From: an uncultured Clostridia bacterium
Lineage (GTDB): Bacteria > Bacillota > Clostridia > Christensenellales > Borkfalkiaceae
Direction: 5' to 3'
DNA: 64,000 nucleotides
NCBI GenBank assembly: GCA_944336975.1
Contig: CALVLH010000001.1
Span: 124,001-188,000, forward strand
Below are positions 42,878 to 52,409 of the stretch, piece after piece. The notes under the pieces are model-generated. The model was not told the DNA's origin. It did no database searches and saw only the letters and a list, made by a program, of their open reading frames with translations. A program made the translations under genes and the position numbers. Within the stretch, counting starts at the first letter, position 1; the number at the start of each line of letters is the position of its first letter.

Positions 42878-42907
42878 TTGACTTTGCGTCGGCGTTGGTG
42901 ATATAAT
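42878..42907 (+). promoter_or_regulatory. Promoter of the histidine operon
   Basis: TTGACT (42878-42883), 18-bp spacer, TATAAT (42902-42907). Confidence 0.8.
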
Positions 42908-42923
42908 AAACTCCGAACTACTC

Positions 42924-42968
42924 TGCGCGGGAGGGCGGTCTGTTCGGGATCGTCCCGTTCTCCGCGCA
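42924..42968 (+). promoter_or_regulatory. Structured leader of the his operon, function unknown
   Basis: A nine-pair stem with one bulged G (42924-42933 with 42960-42968) encloses a 5-bp hairpin CGGGA/TCCCG (42945-42957). The leader contains no His-rich ORF and no T-box core motif, so the control mechanism, if any, is not a known one. Confidence 0.45.
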
Positions 42969-42991
42969 AGATCGATCGGGAGAAGGCAATC

Positions 42992-44170
42992 ATGACCTAT
43001 CGCAAACTGCCCGCAGGCGTACAGGACGTTCTGCCCAACGAATGCCGCGCGCTGACGGACATCAAAGAGCGCTTGCAGCGCAGATTCCTTTCCTGCGGCT
43101 TCCGTCCCGTGCTGTCCGCGGCGCTCGAATATTACGACACCTATTCGGAGATCTCCAACCGCATCGCGCAGGAGCGGATGTTCAAACTGACGGATACGGA
43201 CGGGAAACTGCTCGTGCTCCGTCCCGATCCGACGCTCGCCATTTCGCGCATCGCGGCGACCAAGCTGGAAGAGACGCAGACGCGCCTGTTTTACTTTGCG
43301 GACAAGTGGGATATGCAGAACGCGGGCGGGATCTATAACCGCGAGATCTTTCAGGCGGGCGTGGAATGCCTGGGCGAAGAGGGCGCGTTTTCCGACGCGC
43401 AGGCGGTCGCGTTTGCCGTCGAATGCCTCAGAGAGACGGGACTCACGGGCTTTATCGTCGACATCGGCCACGTCGGCTATTTCAAGGGGATCCTGGAAGA
43501 GTGCGGACTTTCCGACGAGGACGCGGAGACGGTGCGCCGTTATATCAACGCGAAGGACGTCCTGAACGCCGAACGCGTCTTGCGCAGGGCGGGCGCGGGC
43601 GAGGATACGCTGAACACGCTCCTCGCGCTCCCTTCCCTGTTCGGCGGGGCGGAAGTGCTCGACCGTGCGGAAGCGCTCACCGAAAACGCGTGCGCGCGCG
43701 GCGCGATCGCGCATCTGAAAAAGGTATATTCCCTGCTCGTCGGCATGGGATACGAGGACTGCGTGAGTTTCGATCTCGGAACGGTCAAGCGGCTCTCCTA
43801 TTATTCGGGCATGGTCTTTTCGGGGCTCGTCAAAGACCTGGGCGCGGAAGTGCTCGGCGGCGGCAGATACGACAACCTCGCCGACGATTTCGGCAAACAC
43901 ATCCCCGCGATCGGCTTCGCGATGGGCTTGAAGCGCATCCTCATCGCGCTGGAACGGCAGGGCAGGCTCCCCGCGTTTCCCCGTCCCGATCTCGCGATCG
44001 TCTGCGAAGCGGGCGCGGAAGCGGAGGGATACCGCGAATATCTGCGCCTTCTGGGAGAAGGAAAGTCGGTCATGCTGTTTGCGGAGAGCGGCAAAGAGGC
44101 GCTCTCCCGCGCGAAAGAAAAGGCGGCGAAGGTGTATCTTGCGGGCAAAAAGGGGTTGAAAGAGGTATGA
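42992..44170 (+). CDS. hisZ: ATP phosphoribosyltransferase regulatory subunit
   Basis: A HisRS-like protein of 392 residues that forms the regulatory half of the HisZ-HisG ATP phosphoribosyltransferase. It has class II synthetase fold motifs (KLPAGVQDVLP, LRPDPTLAISRIAA, FGGGRYD-like LGGGRYDNL) but a poor match to the catalytic motifs of true HisS, and is followed directly by short-form HisG. That pairing decides the name. Four-base overlap with hisG. First gene of the his operon. Confidence 0.93.
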   Translation: MTYRKLPAGVQDVLPNECRALTDIKERLQRRFLSCGFRPVLSAALEYYDTYSEISNRIAQERMFKLTDTDGKLLVLRPDPTLAISRIAATKLEETQTRLFYFADKWDMQNAGGIYNREIFQAGVECLGEEGAFSDAQAVAFAVECLRETGLTGFIVDIGHVGYFKGILEECGLSDEDAETVRRYINAKDVLNAERVLRRAGAGEDTLNTLLALPSLFGGAEVLDRAEALTENACARGAIAHLKKVYSLLVGMGYEDCVSFDLGTVKRLSYYSGMVFSGLVKDLGAEVLGGGRYDNLADDFGKHIPAIGFAMGLKRILIALERQGRLPAFPRPDLAIVCEAGAEAEGYREYLRLLGEGKSVMLFAESGKEALSRAKEKAAKVYLAGKKGLKEV

Positions 44171-44793
44171 TTTATTTTGCGTTGGCAAAGGGAAGGCTCG
44201 CGGACGAGAGCGCGGAACTGCTCCGCAAGTGCGGGGTGGATACTTCCGTGCTCAGAGAGGATACGCGCAAGCTCGTCCTGACGAGCGCGGACGGGAAATA
44301 CGGCTTTTTTCTCGTGAAGCCGACGGACGTTCCCACCTATGTGGAGGCGGGCGTCGCGGACGTCGGGATCGCGGGCAAGGATACGCTCATGGAGCAGGAC
44401 AAAGATCTCTATGAGATGCTCGATCTCAGGCTCGGCGAATGCCGCCTGTGCCTTGCGGGGTATCCCGACAGGAAGGACGCGCTGACCAATCCTCATCTGC
44501 GCGTCGCGACCAAATATGTGAATACGGCGAAGAAGGTGTTTTCCGAGCGGGGGGAGGACGTGGAGATCATCCACCTGAACGGCTCCATCGAGCTTGCGCC
44601 CGTCACGGGACTCGCCGACGTCATTTTCGATATCGTGCAGACGGGCTCCACGCTCAAAGCGAACGGGCTCGCCGTCCTGGAAGACGTGTTCGATCACATC
44701 ACGGCGCGTCTTGTAGTGAACAAAGTCAGCTTAAAGACGAAGGCGGCGGAGATCCTGCCCCTCATCGGGAAGCTGCGGGAGGTGGTCTCATGA
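44167..44793 (+). CDS. hisG: ATP phosphoribosyltransferase catalytic subunit, short form
   Basis: First committed step of histidine synthesis, joining ATP and PRPP. At 208 residues it lacks the C-terminal regulatory domain of long HisG and depends on HisZ. Motifs: FALAKGRL at the start, DVGIAGKDTL, and the PRPP loop DVIFDIVQTGSTLKANGL. The ATG overlaps the hisZ stop; the frame extends upstream inside hisZ but is not used. Confidence 0.96.
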   Translation: MIYFALAKGRLADESAELLRKCGVDTSVLREDTRKLVLTSADGKYGFFLVKPTDVPTYVEAGVADVGIAGKDTLMEQDKDLYEMLDLRLGECRLCLAGYPDRKDALTNPHLRVATKYVNTAKKVFSERGEDVEIIHLNGSIELAPVTGLADVIFDIVQTGSTLKANGLAVLEDVFDHITARLVVNKVSLKTKAAEILPLIGKLREVVS

Positions 44794-46079
44794 AGATTTA
44801 TACCGCTCAGACGTGCGGCGAACTGCTCGCCCGCGGGACTTTTGAACGGGAAGAGCAGCTCCGCACGGTGCGCGAGATCATTGCGGACGTGCGCTCGCGC
44901 GGGGACAAGGCGGTGTTCGAGCTGGAAGAAAAGTTCGACGGCACCCGTCTCACGGCGGAGAATTTTCGCGTGAGCGAAGAGGAGATCGCGGCGGCGTATC
45001 GCGAGGTATCGCCCGAACTTCTGGGCAGCCTGCGCCGCGCCATCGACAATATCTACGAATATCACAGCCGCGACGGGCGCAAGGACAACGTCCGCACGGA
45101 TGAGCTGGGCAGAACGACGGGTTATGTGGTGCGTCCCGTGGAGAGCGCGGGGATCTACGTCCCCGGCGGCACGGCGCCGCTCTCCTCGTCGGTGTGCATG
45201 GGCGTATTGCCCGCAAAGGCGGCGGGGGTAAAGCGCATCGTCGTGACGACGCCCGCAAAGAACGGAAAGATCCATCCGCTCACCCTCGTCGCGGCGCGGG
45301 AATGCGGGGCGGACGAAATCTATAAGACGGGCGGCGCGCAGGCGATCGCCGCGCTCGCATACGGCACGGAGAGCATAAAAAAGGTAGACGTCATCGCGGG
45401 TCCCGGGAACATCTTCGTCACCCTCGCCAAAAAGGAAGTTTACGGGCAGGTGGGCATCGATATGCTCGCGGGTCCGAGCGAGATCCTCATCGTGGCGGAC
45501 GGAAGCGCCGATCCCGATTTCGTGGCGGCGGACGTGCTGTCGCAGGCGGAACATGACCGCCTTTCCCGCGCCATCGTGGTGACGGACGAGGAAGAACTTG
45601 CGCAGAAGATCTCCGAGGCGACCGAGCGCAGGCTGCGCGAATTGCCGCGGCAGGAGATCGCGCGGGAATCGCTGGATAAAAACGGGGGAATCATCCTCGT
45701 CGGCGACATGAAAGAGGCGGCAGCCATTTCCAACGCGATCGCGCCCGAGCACCTCGAACTGTATGTGCGCGATCCCGAAGGGCTGCTTCCCTTCATCCGC
45801 AACGCGGGCGCGGTGTTCATGGGGGCATATACCCCCGAACCCGTGGGCGATTATTTCGCGGGACCCGATCACATTTTGCCGACGGGCGGGAGCGCGAAGT
45901 ATTTTCAGGTGCTCAACGAGGACGTGTTCACGCGCAAGATGAGCGTCATCTCCTATTCGCCGCAGGCGATCAGAGAGGACGGAAAACACATCGTGCGGCT
46001 CGCGGAGAGCGAACAGCTCGCGGCGCACGCGCGCGCGGTGCAGGCAAGACTGGATAAACTGACGGAGGAAGACAAATGA
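44790..46079 (+). CDS. hisD: Histidinol dehydrogenase
   Basis: Oxidises L-histidinol to L-histidine in two NAD-dependent steps with a bound zinc. The 429 residues have YVPGGTAPLSSSVCMG, GGAQAIAALAYGTE, VDVIAGPGNIFV, DMLAGPSEILIVAD and AEHDRLSRA, and the active-site Glu-His pair APEHLEL. Four-base overlaps with hisG and hisB. Confidence 0.97.
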   Translation: MKIYTAQTCGELLARGTFEREEQLRTVREIIADVRSRGDKAVFELEEKFDGTRLTAENFRVSEEEIAAAYREVSPELLGSLRRAIDNIYEYHSRDGRKDNVRTDELGRTTGYVVRPVESAGIYVPGGTAPLSSSVCMGVLPAKAAGVKRIVVTTPAKNGKIHPLTLVAARECGADEIYKTGGAQAIAALAYGTESIKKVDVIAGPGNIFVTLAKKEVYGQVGIDMLAGPSEILIVADGSADPDFVAADVLSQAEHDRLSRAIVVTDEEELAQKISEATERRLRELPRQEIARESLDKNGGIILVGDMKEAAAISNAIAPEHLELYVRDPEGLLPFIRNAGAVFMGAYTPEPVGDYFAGPDHILPTGGSAKYFQVLNEDVFTRKMSVISYSPQAIREDGKHIVRLAESEQLAAHARAVQARLDKLTEEDK

Positions 46080-46654
46080 GAAGCGCGAAGATCGAGCGGA
46101 ATACGGCGGAAACGCAGGTGCGCGTCCTCGTGAACGTAGACGGCACGGGCAAGGCGGAGATCGACAGCGGCGTGGGATTTTTCAATCACATGCTGCAGCT
46201 TTTCGCCGTGCATTCGGGTATGGACGTCGCCGTGCACTGCAAAGGGGATACGGAAGTGGACTTCCACCATTCGGTGGAGGACGTCGGCATCGCGCTGGGC
46301 GAGGCGCTCAAGATCGCGCTGGGCGACAAGCGCGGCATTGCCCGTTTTGCAGACCGCGTCATCCCCATGGACGAATGCGCGGCGCTCGTCGCCGTAGATT
46401 TCAGCGGCAGGGCATATCTCAACTTTCAGGCGGATTTCTCGGGCAAGGTCGGGGACTTCGACCTCGAACTCATCGAGGAATTTCTGCGCGCGTTCAGCTC
46501 GCACGCGGGGATCAACCTCTTCGTGCGGCTTTTGAGCGGCGGAAACAAACATCACGAGGCGGAGGCGATCTTCAAGGCGCTCGCAAAATGCGTGCAGGAC
46601 GCCGTCCGCGTCACTTCCGACCGCATTCCCTCGTCCAAGGGCGTACTCGAATGA
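46076..46654 (+). CDS. hisB: Imidazoleglycerol-phosphate dehydratase
   Basis: Monofunctional IGPD of 192 residues, without the phosphatase domain seen in enterobacterial HisB. Manganese-binding repeats are visible: DSGVGFFNHMLQLFAVHSG, DFHHSVEDVGIALGEA, and the mirrored SSHAGINLFVRLLSGGNKHHEAEAIFKA. Coupled to hisD and hisH by four-base overlaps. Confidence 0.96.
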   Translation: MRSAKIERNTAETQVRVLVNVDGTGKAEIDSGVGFFNHMLQLFAVHSGMDVAVHCKGDTEVDFHHSVEDVGIALGEALKIALGDKRGIARFADRVIPMDECAALVAVDFSGRAYLNFQADFSGKVGDFDLELIEEFLRAFSSHAGINLFVRLLSGGNKHHEAEAIFKALAKCVQDAVRVTSDRIPSSKGVLE

Positions 46655-47238
46655 TCGGCATCGTCGATTACGGGATGGGCAATCTGCGCTCGGTGCAGAA
46701 GGCGCTCGAATATCTCGGCGGCAGGGCGATCGTCTCTTCGGACGCCGCCGCGCTCAACGGCTGCGAACGGCTCATCCTTCCCGGCGTGGGCAGTTTCGGC
46801 GCGGGCATGGAGAACCTGAAAGCGGCGGGCATGGAGCGGTATGTTCTCTCCCGCGTCAAGGATACGCCCGTGCTCGGCATCTGCCTCGGAATGCAGTTCC
46901 TGCTCGCCGAGAGCGAGGAAGAGGGCGTTCACGCGGGGCTGGGGCTCGTCCCCGGGCGCGTGCGCAGATTCACCGAGGGCAAGATCCCGCAGATGGGCTG
47001 GAACGGCGTGTATGCCACGCGTTCGCCCCTCTTCGAAGGCATTTCCGAGGGGACTTGTTTTTACTTCGTGCACAGCTATTTCGCCGACGCGGCGGAGGAA
47101 AATATCATCGGAAAGACGGAATACTACCGCGAATACGCCTCGGCGGTCGCGGCGGGCAATGCGTACGGCGTGCAGTTCCACCCCGAAAAGAGCGGGGACG
47201 CGGGCTTGCAGCTTTTGCGCAACTTCATGAAATTATAA
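46651..47238 (+). CDS. hisH: Imidazole glycerol phosphate synthase, glutamine amidotransferase subunit
   Basis: Class I amidotransferase of 195 residues supplying ammonia to HisF. The nucleophile Cys is in GICLGMQFL (about residue 78) and the His-Glu pair in QFHPEKS. Oxyanion strand LPGVGSFG. The gene starts in the hisB stop codon. Confidence 0.96.
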   Translation: MIGIVDYGMGNLRSVQKALEYLGGRAIVSSDAAALNGCERLILPGVGSFGAGMENLKAAGMERYVLSRVKDTPVLGICLGMQFLLAESEEEGVHAGLGLVPGRVRRFTEGKIPQMGWNGVYATRSPLFEGISEGTCFYFVHSYFADAAEENIIGKTEYYREYASAVAAGNAYGVQFHPEKSGDAGLQLLRNFMKL

Positions 47239-47248
47239 GGCAGAAAGA

Positions 47249-47962
47249 ATGAAACTGTTTCCCGCAATCGACATTTTGAACGGGCGCGCGGTGCGTCTGT
47301 TATACGGAGAAAAGGAGCGCGTGACCGATTACGGCGATCCCCTGGACCGCGCGAAGATGTGGGCGGACGCAGGCGCGCAGTATCTGCACGTCGTCGATCT
47401 CGGCGGCGCGTTCGACGGAAAGAGCGGCATCGACGATACGCTCGGAAAAATCGCGGCTCTCGGCGTCCCCGTGCAATCGGGCGGCGGGCTGCGCACGATG
47501 GAGGAGATCGACCGCCGATTTGAAGCGGGCGCGTCCCGCGTCGTGCTCGGTACGGTGTGCGTGCGCGATCCCGAACTTCTTTCGTGCGCGGTGGAAAAAT
47601 ACGGCGACAGGATCGTCGCGGGTCTGGACGCGAAGGGCGGCAAGATCGTCGTGAGCGGCTGGACGGAAAATTCGGGGCTGGACGCCTTTGAATTCGGGAA
47701 GAAGATGCGCTCGCTCGGCATCGCGGACGCGGTGTTCACCGACGTCGGGAAGGACGGCGCGCTTTCGGGCGCGGCGGTGGAGGAGACGGCGCGCATGGCG
47801 GGCACGGGGCTCAACGTCATCGCTTCGGGCGGCATTTCGGGCATGGACGACCTGCGCGCGCTCAAAGCGCACGGCGTGTACGGCGCGATCCTCGGCAGAG
47901 CCATCTACACGGGCAACATCGACCTGAAGACGGCGATAGGAGAAATGCGCGATGCTGAGTAA
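47249..47962 (+). CDS. hisA: ProFAR isomerase (HisA)
   Basis: A 237-residue (beta/alpha)8 Amadori isomerase. The start reads [18 protein letters not shown] with the catalytic Asp; [13 protein letters not shown] and [12 protein letters not shown] are the two phosphate-binding halves; the second catalytic Asp is in FTDVGKDG. Overlaps hisF by 11 bases. No PriA-type features are noted and a trp pathway is not in the window. Confidence 0.96.
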   Translation: MKLFPAIDILNGRAVRLLYGEKERVTDYGDPLDRAKMWADAGAQYLHVVDLGGAFDGKSGIDDTLGKIAALGVPVQSGGGLRTMEEIDRRFEAGASRVVLGTVCVRDPELLSCAVEKYGDRIVAGLDAKGGKIVVSGWTENSGLDAFEFGKKMRSLGIADAVFTDVGKDGALSGAAVEETARMAGTGLNVIASGGISGMDDLRALKAHGVYGAILGRAIYTGNIDLKTAIGEMRDAE

Positions 47963-48713
47963 ACGGTTGATACCATGTCTGGACTTAAAGGACGGGCGCG
48001 TGGTCAAGGGCGTGAATTTCGTCAGCCTCGTGGACGCGGGCGATCCCGTCGAATCGGCGAAGCTGTACAACGCCTTCGGCGCGGACGAGATCGTCTTTCT
48101 GGACATTACGGCGAGTTATCGCGGGGCGCCGCCCATGCTGGACATCATCTCCCGCGCGAGCGAGCAGGTATTCATCCCGCTCACCGTGGGCGGGGGCATC
48201 CGCACGACGGAAGATTTCCGCACCATGCTCTCGCACGGCGCGGACAAGGTGGCGGTCAATTCGGCGGCGATCAGGAATCCTTCGCTCATCACGGACGCGG
48301 CGATGAAATTCGGCAGGCAGTGCGTGGTGCTCGCGGTGGACGCCAAGCGCAACGCGGAAGGCAGATACGACGTGTATCTCAACGGCGGCAGGGTCAGGAC
48401 GGAGCTGGACGCGATCGAATGGATCGCCAAGGCGGAAGAGCTGGGAGCGGGCGAAGTGCTGCTCACGAGCATGGACCGCGACGGCACAAAGGACGGATAC
48501 GATCTGGAACTCACGCGGCTTGCGGCGGAAGCGGTGAACATCCCCGTCATCGCCTCGGGCGGCGCGGGCAAGATGTCCGACTTTTACGACGTATTGACAA
48601 AGGGGAAAGCGGACGCGGCGCTCGCGGCGTCCCTCTTCCACTTCGGGATCATCGGGATGCACGATCTCAAACACTATCTCGCGGAGCGGGGGATCCCCGT
48701 GCGCGGCGTATAA
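47952..48713 (+). CDS. hisF: Imidazole glycerol phosphate synthase, cyclase subunit
   Basis: A 253-residue (beta/alpha)8 barrel making imidazole glycerol phosphate and AICAR with His[20 protein letters not shown] at the start holds the catalytic Asp; [12 protein letters not shown] and [13 protein letters not shown] (second Asp) and IASGGAGKM follow. Confidence 0.97.
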   Translation: MLSKRLIPCLDLKDGRVVKGVNFVSLVDAGDPVESAKLYNAFGADEIVFLDITASYRGAPPMLDIISRASEQVFIPLTVGGGIRTTEDFRTMLSHGADKVAVNSAAIRNPSLITDAAMKFGRQCVVLAVDAKRNAEGRYDVYLNGGRVRTELDAIEWIAKAEELGAGEVLLTSMDRDGTKDGYDLELTRLAAEAVNIPVIASGGAGKMSDFYDVLTKGKADAALAASLFHFGIIGMHDLKHYLAERGIPVRGV

Positions 48714-48757
48714 AAGCGCGCAAAACGGCGCGGAAAAGACTGAAAAAGGACTGTAAA

Positions 48758-49369
48758 ATGCTGACGGATAACGTAAAATTTGACGAGCGCGGGCTGATCT
48801 GCGCGATCGTGCAGGATTGGGAGAGCGGCGACGTTCTCATGCAGGCATATATGAACGAAGAGGCGCTCCGCCTCACGCAGGAGACGGGATACGCGCATTA
48901 TTGGAGCCGTTCGCGGAAAAAACTGTGGAAAAAGGGCGAGACGAGCGGGCACGTTCAGAAGGTGCGCGCGGCGACGTTCGACTGCGACCGCGACTGCCTG
49001 CTTTTGCAGGTGGAACAGACGGGCGCGGCGTGTCACACGGGCAGCCGTTCCTGTTTCTTTCAGGAAGAAAAGGGAGACCCCGCCGCGGGCGTGCGCTTTT
49101 TAAGCGAGCTGGAGCGGGTGATCGACGGCAGGAAGCAAAATCCCGAAGAGGGATCGTATACTTCCTATCTCTTCGAACGCGGCGTGGACAAGATCGCCAA
49201 AAAGACGGGAGAAGAGGCGGTGGAGGCAGTCATCGCCGCCAAGAACGACGACAAAGGGGAGTTCGTGGGCGAATGCGCCGACCTTTTGTATCATCTCCTC
49301 GTGCTGATGCGGGAGAAGGACGTGAAGCTGTCCGACGTTTGCACGGCGCTCAAAGAACGCCATCAGTGA
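48758..49369 (+). CDS. hisI: Bifunctional phosphoribosyl-AMP cyclohydrolase/phosphoribosyl-ATP pyrophosphohydrolase
   Basis: HisIE fusion of 203 residues. The N-terminal cyclohydrolase domain has [38 protein letters not shown] and CHTGSRSCF, with the zinc Cys residues. The C-terminal pyrophosphohydrolase domain (about 110-203) has [24 protein letters not shown] and E-rich metal motifs. The AAAGGA before 48758 supports this start over the longer frame running in from hisF. Confidence 0.96.
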   Translation: MLTDNVKFDERGLICAIVQDWESGDVLMQAYMNEEALRLTQETGYAHYWSRSRKKLWKKGETSGHVQKVRAATFDCDRDCLLLQVEQTGAACHTGSRSCFFQEEKGDPAAGVRFLSELERVIDGRKQNPEEGSYTSYLFERGVDKIAKKTGEEAVEAVIAAKNDDKGEFVGECADLLYHLLVLMREKDVKLSDVCTALKERHQ

Positions 49370-49408
49370 AAAACAAAGCGCGAAGACCGCGCAAAGGGGT
49401 ATCATACC

Positions 49409-50395
49409 ATGAGTGTAAAGAGAGAAGAACCTGGGACGTTGCTGTCCTTCCGTCCGACCATCAAGGTGCTGGACGCGACCATCCGCGACGGCGGGCTGGT
49501 CAATAATTTCGCCTTCCGCGATGAATTCGTGAAGGCGCTCTATCAGGCAAATATCGCCGCGGGCGTCGATTACATGGAAATGGGATATAAGGCGGATAAG
49601 GACATCTTCGACGAAAGCAAGTTCGGCAAATGGAAATTCTGCCGCGAAGACGACATCTGTTCGATCGTGGGCGAGAATAATTCGCCGCTGAAACTCGCCT
49701 GCATGGCGGACGTCGGCAGGACGAATTACGAGCGCGACATCTGCGCGAAGGCGAACAGCCCGCTGGATATGTACCGCATCGCGACGTATATCAACACCAT
49801 CCCCGCGGCGATCGCGATGATCGAGCATTGCCATAAGCTCGGCTATGAGACGACCGTCAACATCATGGCGATCTCCAACGCCACGGAAAAAGAGCTTGAC
49901 ATCGCCCTGGAACTTCTGGGGCAGAGCCCCGTGGACGTCATTTATCTCGTGGACAGCTACGGCTCCATCTATCCCGAAGAGATGCGCGTCATCGCGTCGA
50001 AATACCTGGAAGCGGGCGCGAAGTACGGAAAGCAGATCGGCATTCACGCGCACAACAATCAGAACCTCGCGTTCGCGAACACGATCGAAAGCACGGCGCT
50101 GGGCGTGAACTATCTCGACGCGACCATGTCGGGCATGGGCAGGGGCGCGGGCAACTGCGCGATGGAGCTTCTGCTCGGATTTCTGAAAAATCCCAAGTAC
50201 AAGCTCCCGCACGTCCTTCGCTTCGTGGAAGAGCAGATGCCCCGCTTGCGCGAAGAGGGCGCGGTGTGGGGATACGACATCCCGTATCTTCTGACGGGCG
50301 TTTTGAACCGTCATCCTTCGAGCGCGATCCGCTTCATCGCGGAAAAGCGCACCGATTTCGTCAATTTCTATCAGGAACTTCTCGACCAGGATTGA
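49409..50395 (+). CDS. HMGL-like DRE-TIM metallolyase (putative aldolase)
   Basis: A 328-residue TIM-barrel enzyme with the DRE-TIM signature VLDATIRDGGLVNN near residue 20 and the metal-binding IHAHNNQNLA around residue 210, as in 4-hydroxy-2-oxovalerate aldolase, HMG-CoA lyase and homocitrate synthase. Length and C-terminus fit the stand-alone aldolase group rather than isopropylmalate synthase. It lies about 40 bases after hisIE and before a terminator, so it is probably the last gene of the his transcript. Its reaction is unknown and it is not a standard histidine gene. The ribosome binding site is weak. Confidence 0.78.
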   Translation: MSVKREEPGTLLSFRPTIKVLDATIRDGGLVNNFAFRDEFVKALYQANIAAGVDYMEMGYKADKDIFDESKFGKWKFCREDDICSIVGENNSPLKLACMADVGRTNYERDICAKANSPLDMYRIATYINTIPAAIAMIEHCHKLGYETTVNIMAISNATEKELDIALELLGQSPVDVIYLVDSYGSIYPEEMRVIASKYLEAGAKYGKQIGIHAHNNQNLAFANTIESTALGVNYLDATMSGMGRGAGNCAMELLLGFLKNPKYKLPHVLRFVEEQMPRLREEGAVWGYDIPYLLTGVLNRHPSSAIRFIAEKRTDFVNFYQELLDQD

Positions 50396-50410
50396 GCGTT
50401 TTTGCACCCG

Positions 50411-50434
50411 AACGGCGGCGATTTGCCGCCGTTT
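50411..50434 (+). terminator. Terminator of the his operon
   Basis: Nine-bp stem AACGGCGGC/GCCGCCGTT with five-base loop, then TTTTG. Confidence 0.8.
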
Positions 50435-50519
50435 TGCTGTATATTCTTAACAATGGCGGTGAGAGGGGAGGCGTACAGGGGGGCGGAGAAAAAAGCTCGA
50501 AAAGTAAGCGGATGTTTGC

Positions 50520-50548
50520 TTGACAAGCGCTATAATTCGTGATAATAT
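50520..50548 (+). promoter_or_regulatory. Promoter of the ABC exporter pair
   Basis: TTGACA (50520-50525), 17-bp spacer, TAATAT (50543-50548; GATAAT overlaps at 50541). The roughly 100-base leader has a small hairpin just before the ribosome binding site AAGGAGAG. Confidence 0.7.
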
Positions 50549-50660
50549 TTGAATGTAAGGGGAAACGCGTAAGAATCGGAAGGTTTTTGCGCTCTTTTTA
50601 CTTTGTCGGGAAATATATGCGCTCCCTCGAGGGGACGCTTATAAGGAGAGTGTAGGCTTT

Positions 50661-52409
50661 ATGATAAAAGAACTCAGTAAAAGCATACGGGAATATAAGA
50701 CGGCGTCTATTTTATCGCCGCTGTTCGTCGTTGCGGAAGTAGTTCTCGAATGTATCATTCCCTTTGTCATCGCAAAGCTCGTCGGCGCGATCGACAACGC
50801 CGAGGGCGTCGATCTCGATCTTGTATGGAAATACGGCGCGATCCTCGTCGCGATGGCGGTCGCTTCGCTCATTTTCGGCGCGCTTGCGGGCGCGGCGTGC
50901 GCACGGGCGTCCAGCGGCTTTGCGAAAAATCTGAGGAAAGATCTCTATTACAAGGTGCAGAGTTTCTCGTTTGAAAACATCGATAAGTTTTCCACGCCTT
51001 CGCTCGTCACCCGTATGACGACGGACGTCACCAACGTCCAGTTCGCATACATGATGATCGTGCGCCTTGCCATCCGCTGCCCCGTCATGATGGTATTCTC
51101 CTTCGTGATGGCGTTCGTCATGGGCGGAAACCTCGCGTTCATCTTCGTCGCGGTGTTGCCTCCGCTCGCATTTGCGCTCTTCTTCATTTTGAAGAAGGTC
51201 ATGCCCCTGTTCGATAAAGTGTTCAAAAAGTACGATAACCTCAACGAATCCATTCAGGAAAACGTGAAGGGGATGCGCGTCGTCAAAGCGTATGTCCGCG
51301 AGGATTACGAAAAACAGAAATTTGACCGCGCGGCGACGGACGTGAAGCGCGATTTTACCCGCGCCGAGCGCATCCTCGCGTGGAACAACCCGATCATGCA
51401 GTCGGCGTTCTACCTCGTCATTTCTTCCATCCTCTTCATCGGCTCCTATCTCATCATGAAGGATATGGGGCAGGGGATCCGCGTCGCGGAAGTCTCGCAG
51501 ATGATCGTCTACGGCTTCCAGATCCTCTCTTCGCTGATGATGTTCTCCATGGTCTTTGCGATGATCGCGATGTCTGCGGAATCGGCGCGCCGTATCGTGG
51601 AAGTGCTCCGCGAAGAGAGTACGCTGAAAAATCCCGAACACCCCGTTTACGACGTAAAAGACGGCTCCGTCGATTTTGACGGCGTCAGCTTCAAATATTC
51701 CGCGACGGCGGAAAAATATGTGCTGTCCGACATCGATCTTCACATCCGTTCGGGCGAGACGATCGGCATCATCGGCGGCACGGGCTCGTCCAAGACATCG
51801 CTCGTCAACCTTGTCTCTCGTCTGTATGACGTGACGGAGGGGAGCGTGAAAGTGGGCGGGCTGGACGTCAAGGCGTACGATCTCGACGCCCTCCGCAATC
51901 AGGTCGCGGTCGTGTTGCAGAAGAACGTCCTGTTCTCTGGCACGATCAAGGAAAACCTGCGCTGGGGCAACAAGGACGCAACGGACGAGGAACTCGTCGA
52001 GGCGTGCCGTCTGGCGCAGGCGGACGAATTCATCCAGCAGTTCCCCGATAAGTACGATACTTATATCGAACAGGGCGGTACCAACGTTTCGGGCGGACAG
52101 AAACAGCGCCTCTGCATTGCGCGCGCCCTCCTGAAGAAGCCGAAGATCCTCATCCTCGACGACTCGACGAGCGCGGTCGATACGCATACCGACGCGCTCA
52201 TCCGCGCGGCGTTCCGCGAACTGCTGCCCGATACGACCAAGATCATCATCGCGCAGCGTATCTCGTCCGTACAGGACGCGGACCGCATCGTCGTCATGGA
52301 AAGCGGAAAGATCGATGCGGTCGGCTCGCACGAGCAGCTTCTCGGCACGAATGCGATCTACACGGAAGTTTACGAATCCCAGACGAAGGGAGGAAAAGAC
52401 GATGAGTAA
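50661..52409 (+). CDS. Heterodimeric ABC exporter, degenerate-site subunit
   Basis: A 582-residue fusion of six transmembrane helices (about residues 15-300) and a nucleotide-binding domain. The Walker A reads GGTGSSKTSL, the signature VSGGQKQRLCIARA, and Walker B ILILDDSTSAVD, in which Asp replaces the catalytic Glu. That makes this the half with the weak ATP site, as in BmrC or TM287. The substrate is unknown; drug or lipid export is the family expectation. Its stop lies inside the start of the partner gene (eight-base overlap). Confidence 0.93.
   Translation: MIKELSKSIREYKTASILSPLFVVAEVVLECIIPFVIAKLVGAIDNAEGVDLDLVWKYGAILVAMAVASLIFGALAGAACARASSGFAKNLRKDLYYKVQSFSFENIDKFSTPSLVTRMTTDVTNVQFAYMMIVRLAIRCPVMMVFSFVMAFVMGGNLAFIFVAVLPPLAFALFFILKKVMPLFDKVFKKYDNLNESIQENVKGMRVVKAYVREDYEKQKFDRAATDVKRDFTRAERILAWNNPIMQSAFYLVISSILFIGSYLIMKDMGQGIRVAEVSQMIVYGFQILSSLMMFSMVFAMIAMSAESARRIVEVLREESTLKNPEHPVYDVKDGSVDFDGVSFKYSATAEKYVLSDIDLHIRSGETIGIIGGTGSSKTSLVNLVSRLYDVTEGSVKVGGLDVKAYDLDALRNQVAVVLQKNVLFSGTIKENLRWGNKDATDEELVEACRLAQADEFIQQFPDKYDTYIEQGGTNVSGGQKQRLCIARALLKKPKILILDDSTSAVDTHTDALIRAAFRELLPDTTKIIIAQRISSVQDADRIVVMESGKIDAVGSHEQLLGTNAIYTEVYESQTKGGKDDE

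Noticed and set aside
42908-42991. T-box riboswitch upstream of hisZ
   Set aside because: GGGCGGTC...CGTCCC faintly resembles the T-box end, but the UGGN bulge that binds tRNA CCA, the specifier stem and a terminator are missing, and the leader is too short.
42992-44170. Histidyl-tRNA synthetase
   Set aside because: The class II motifs are weak for a synthetase and the gene is followed by short-form hisG, which needs HisZ.
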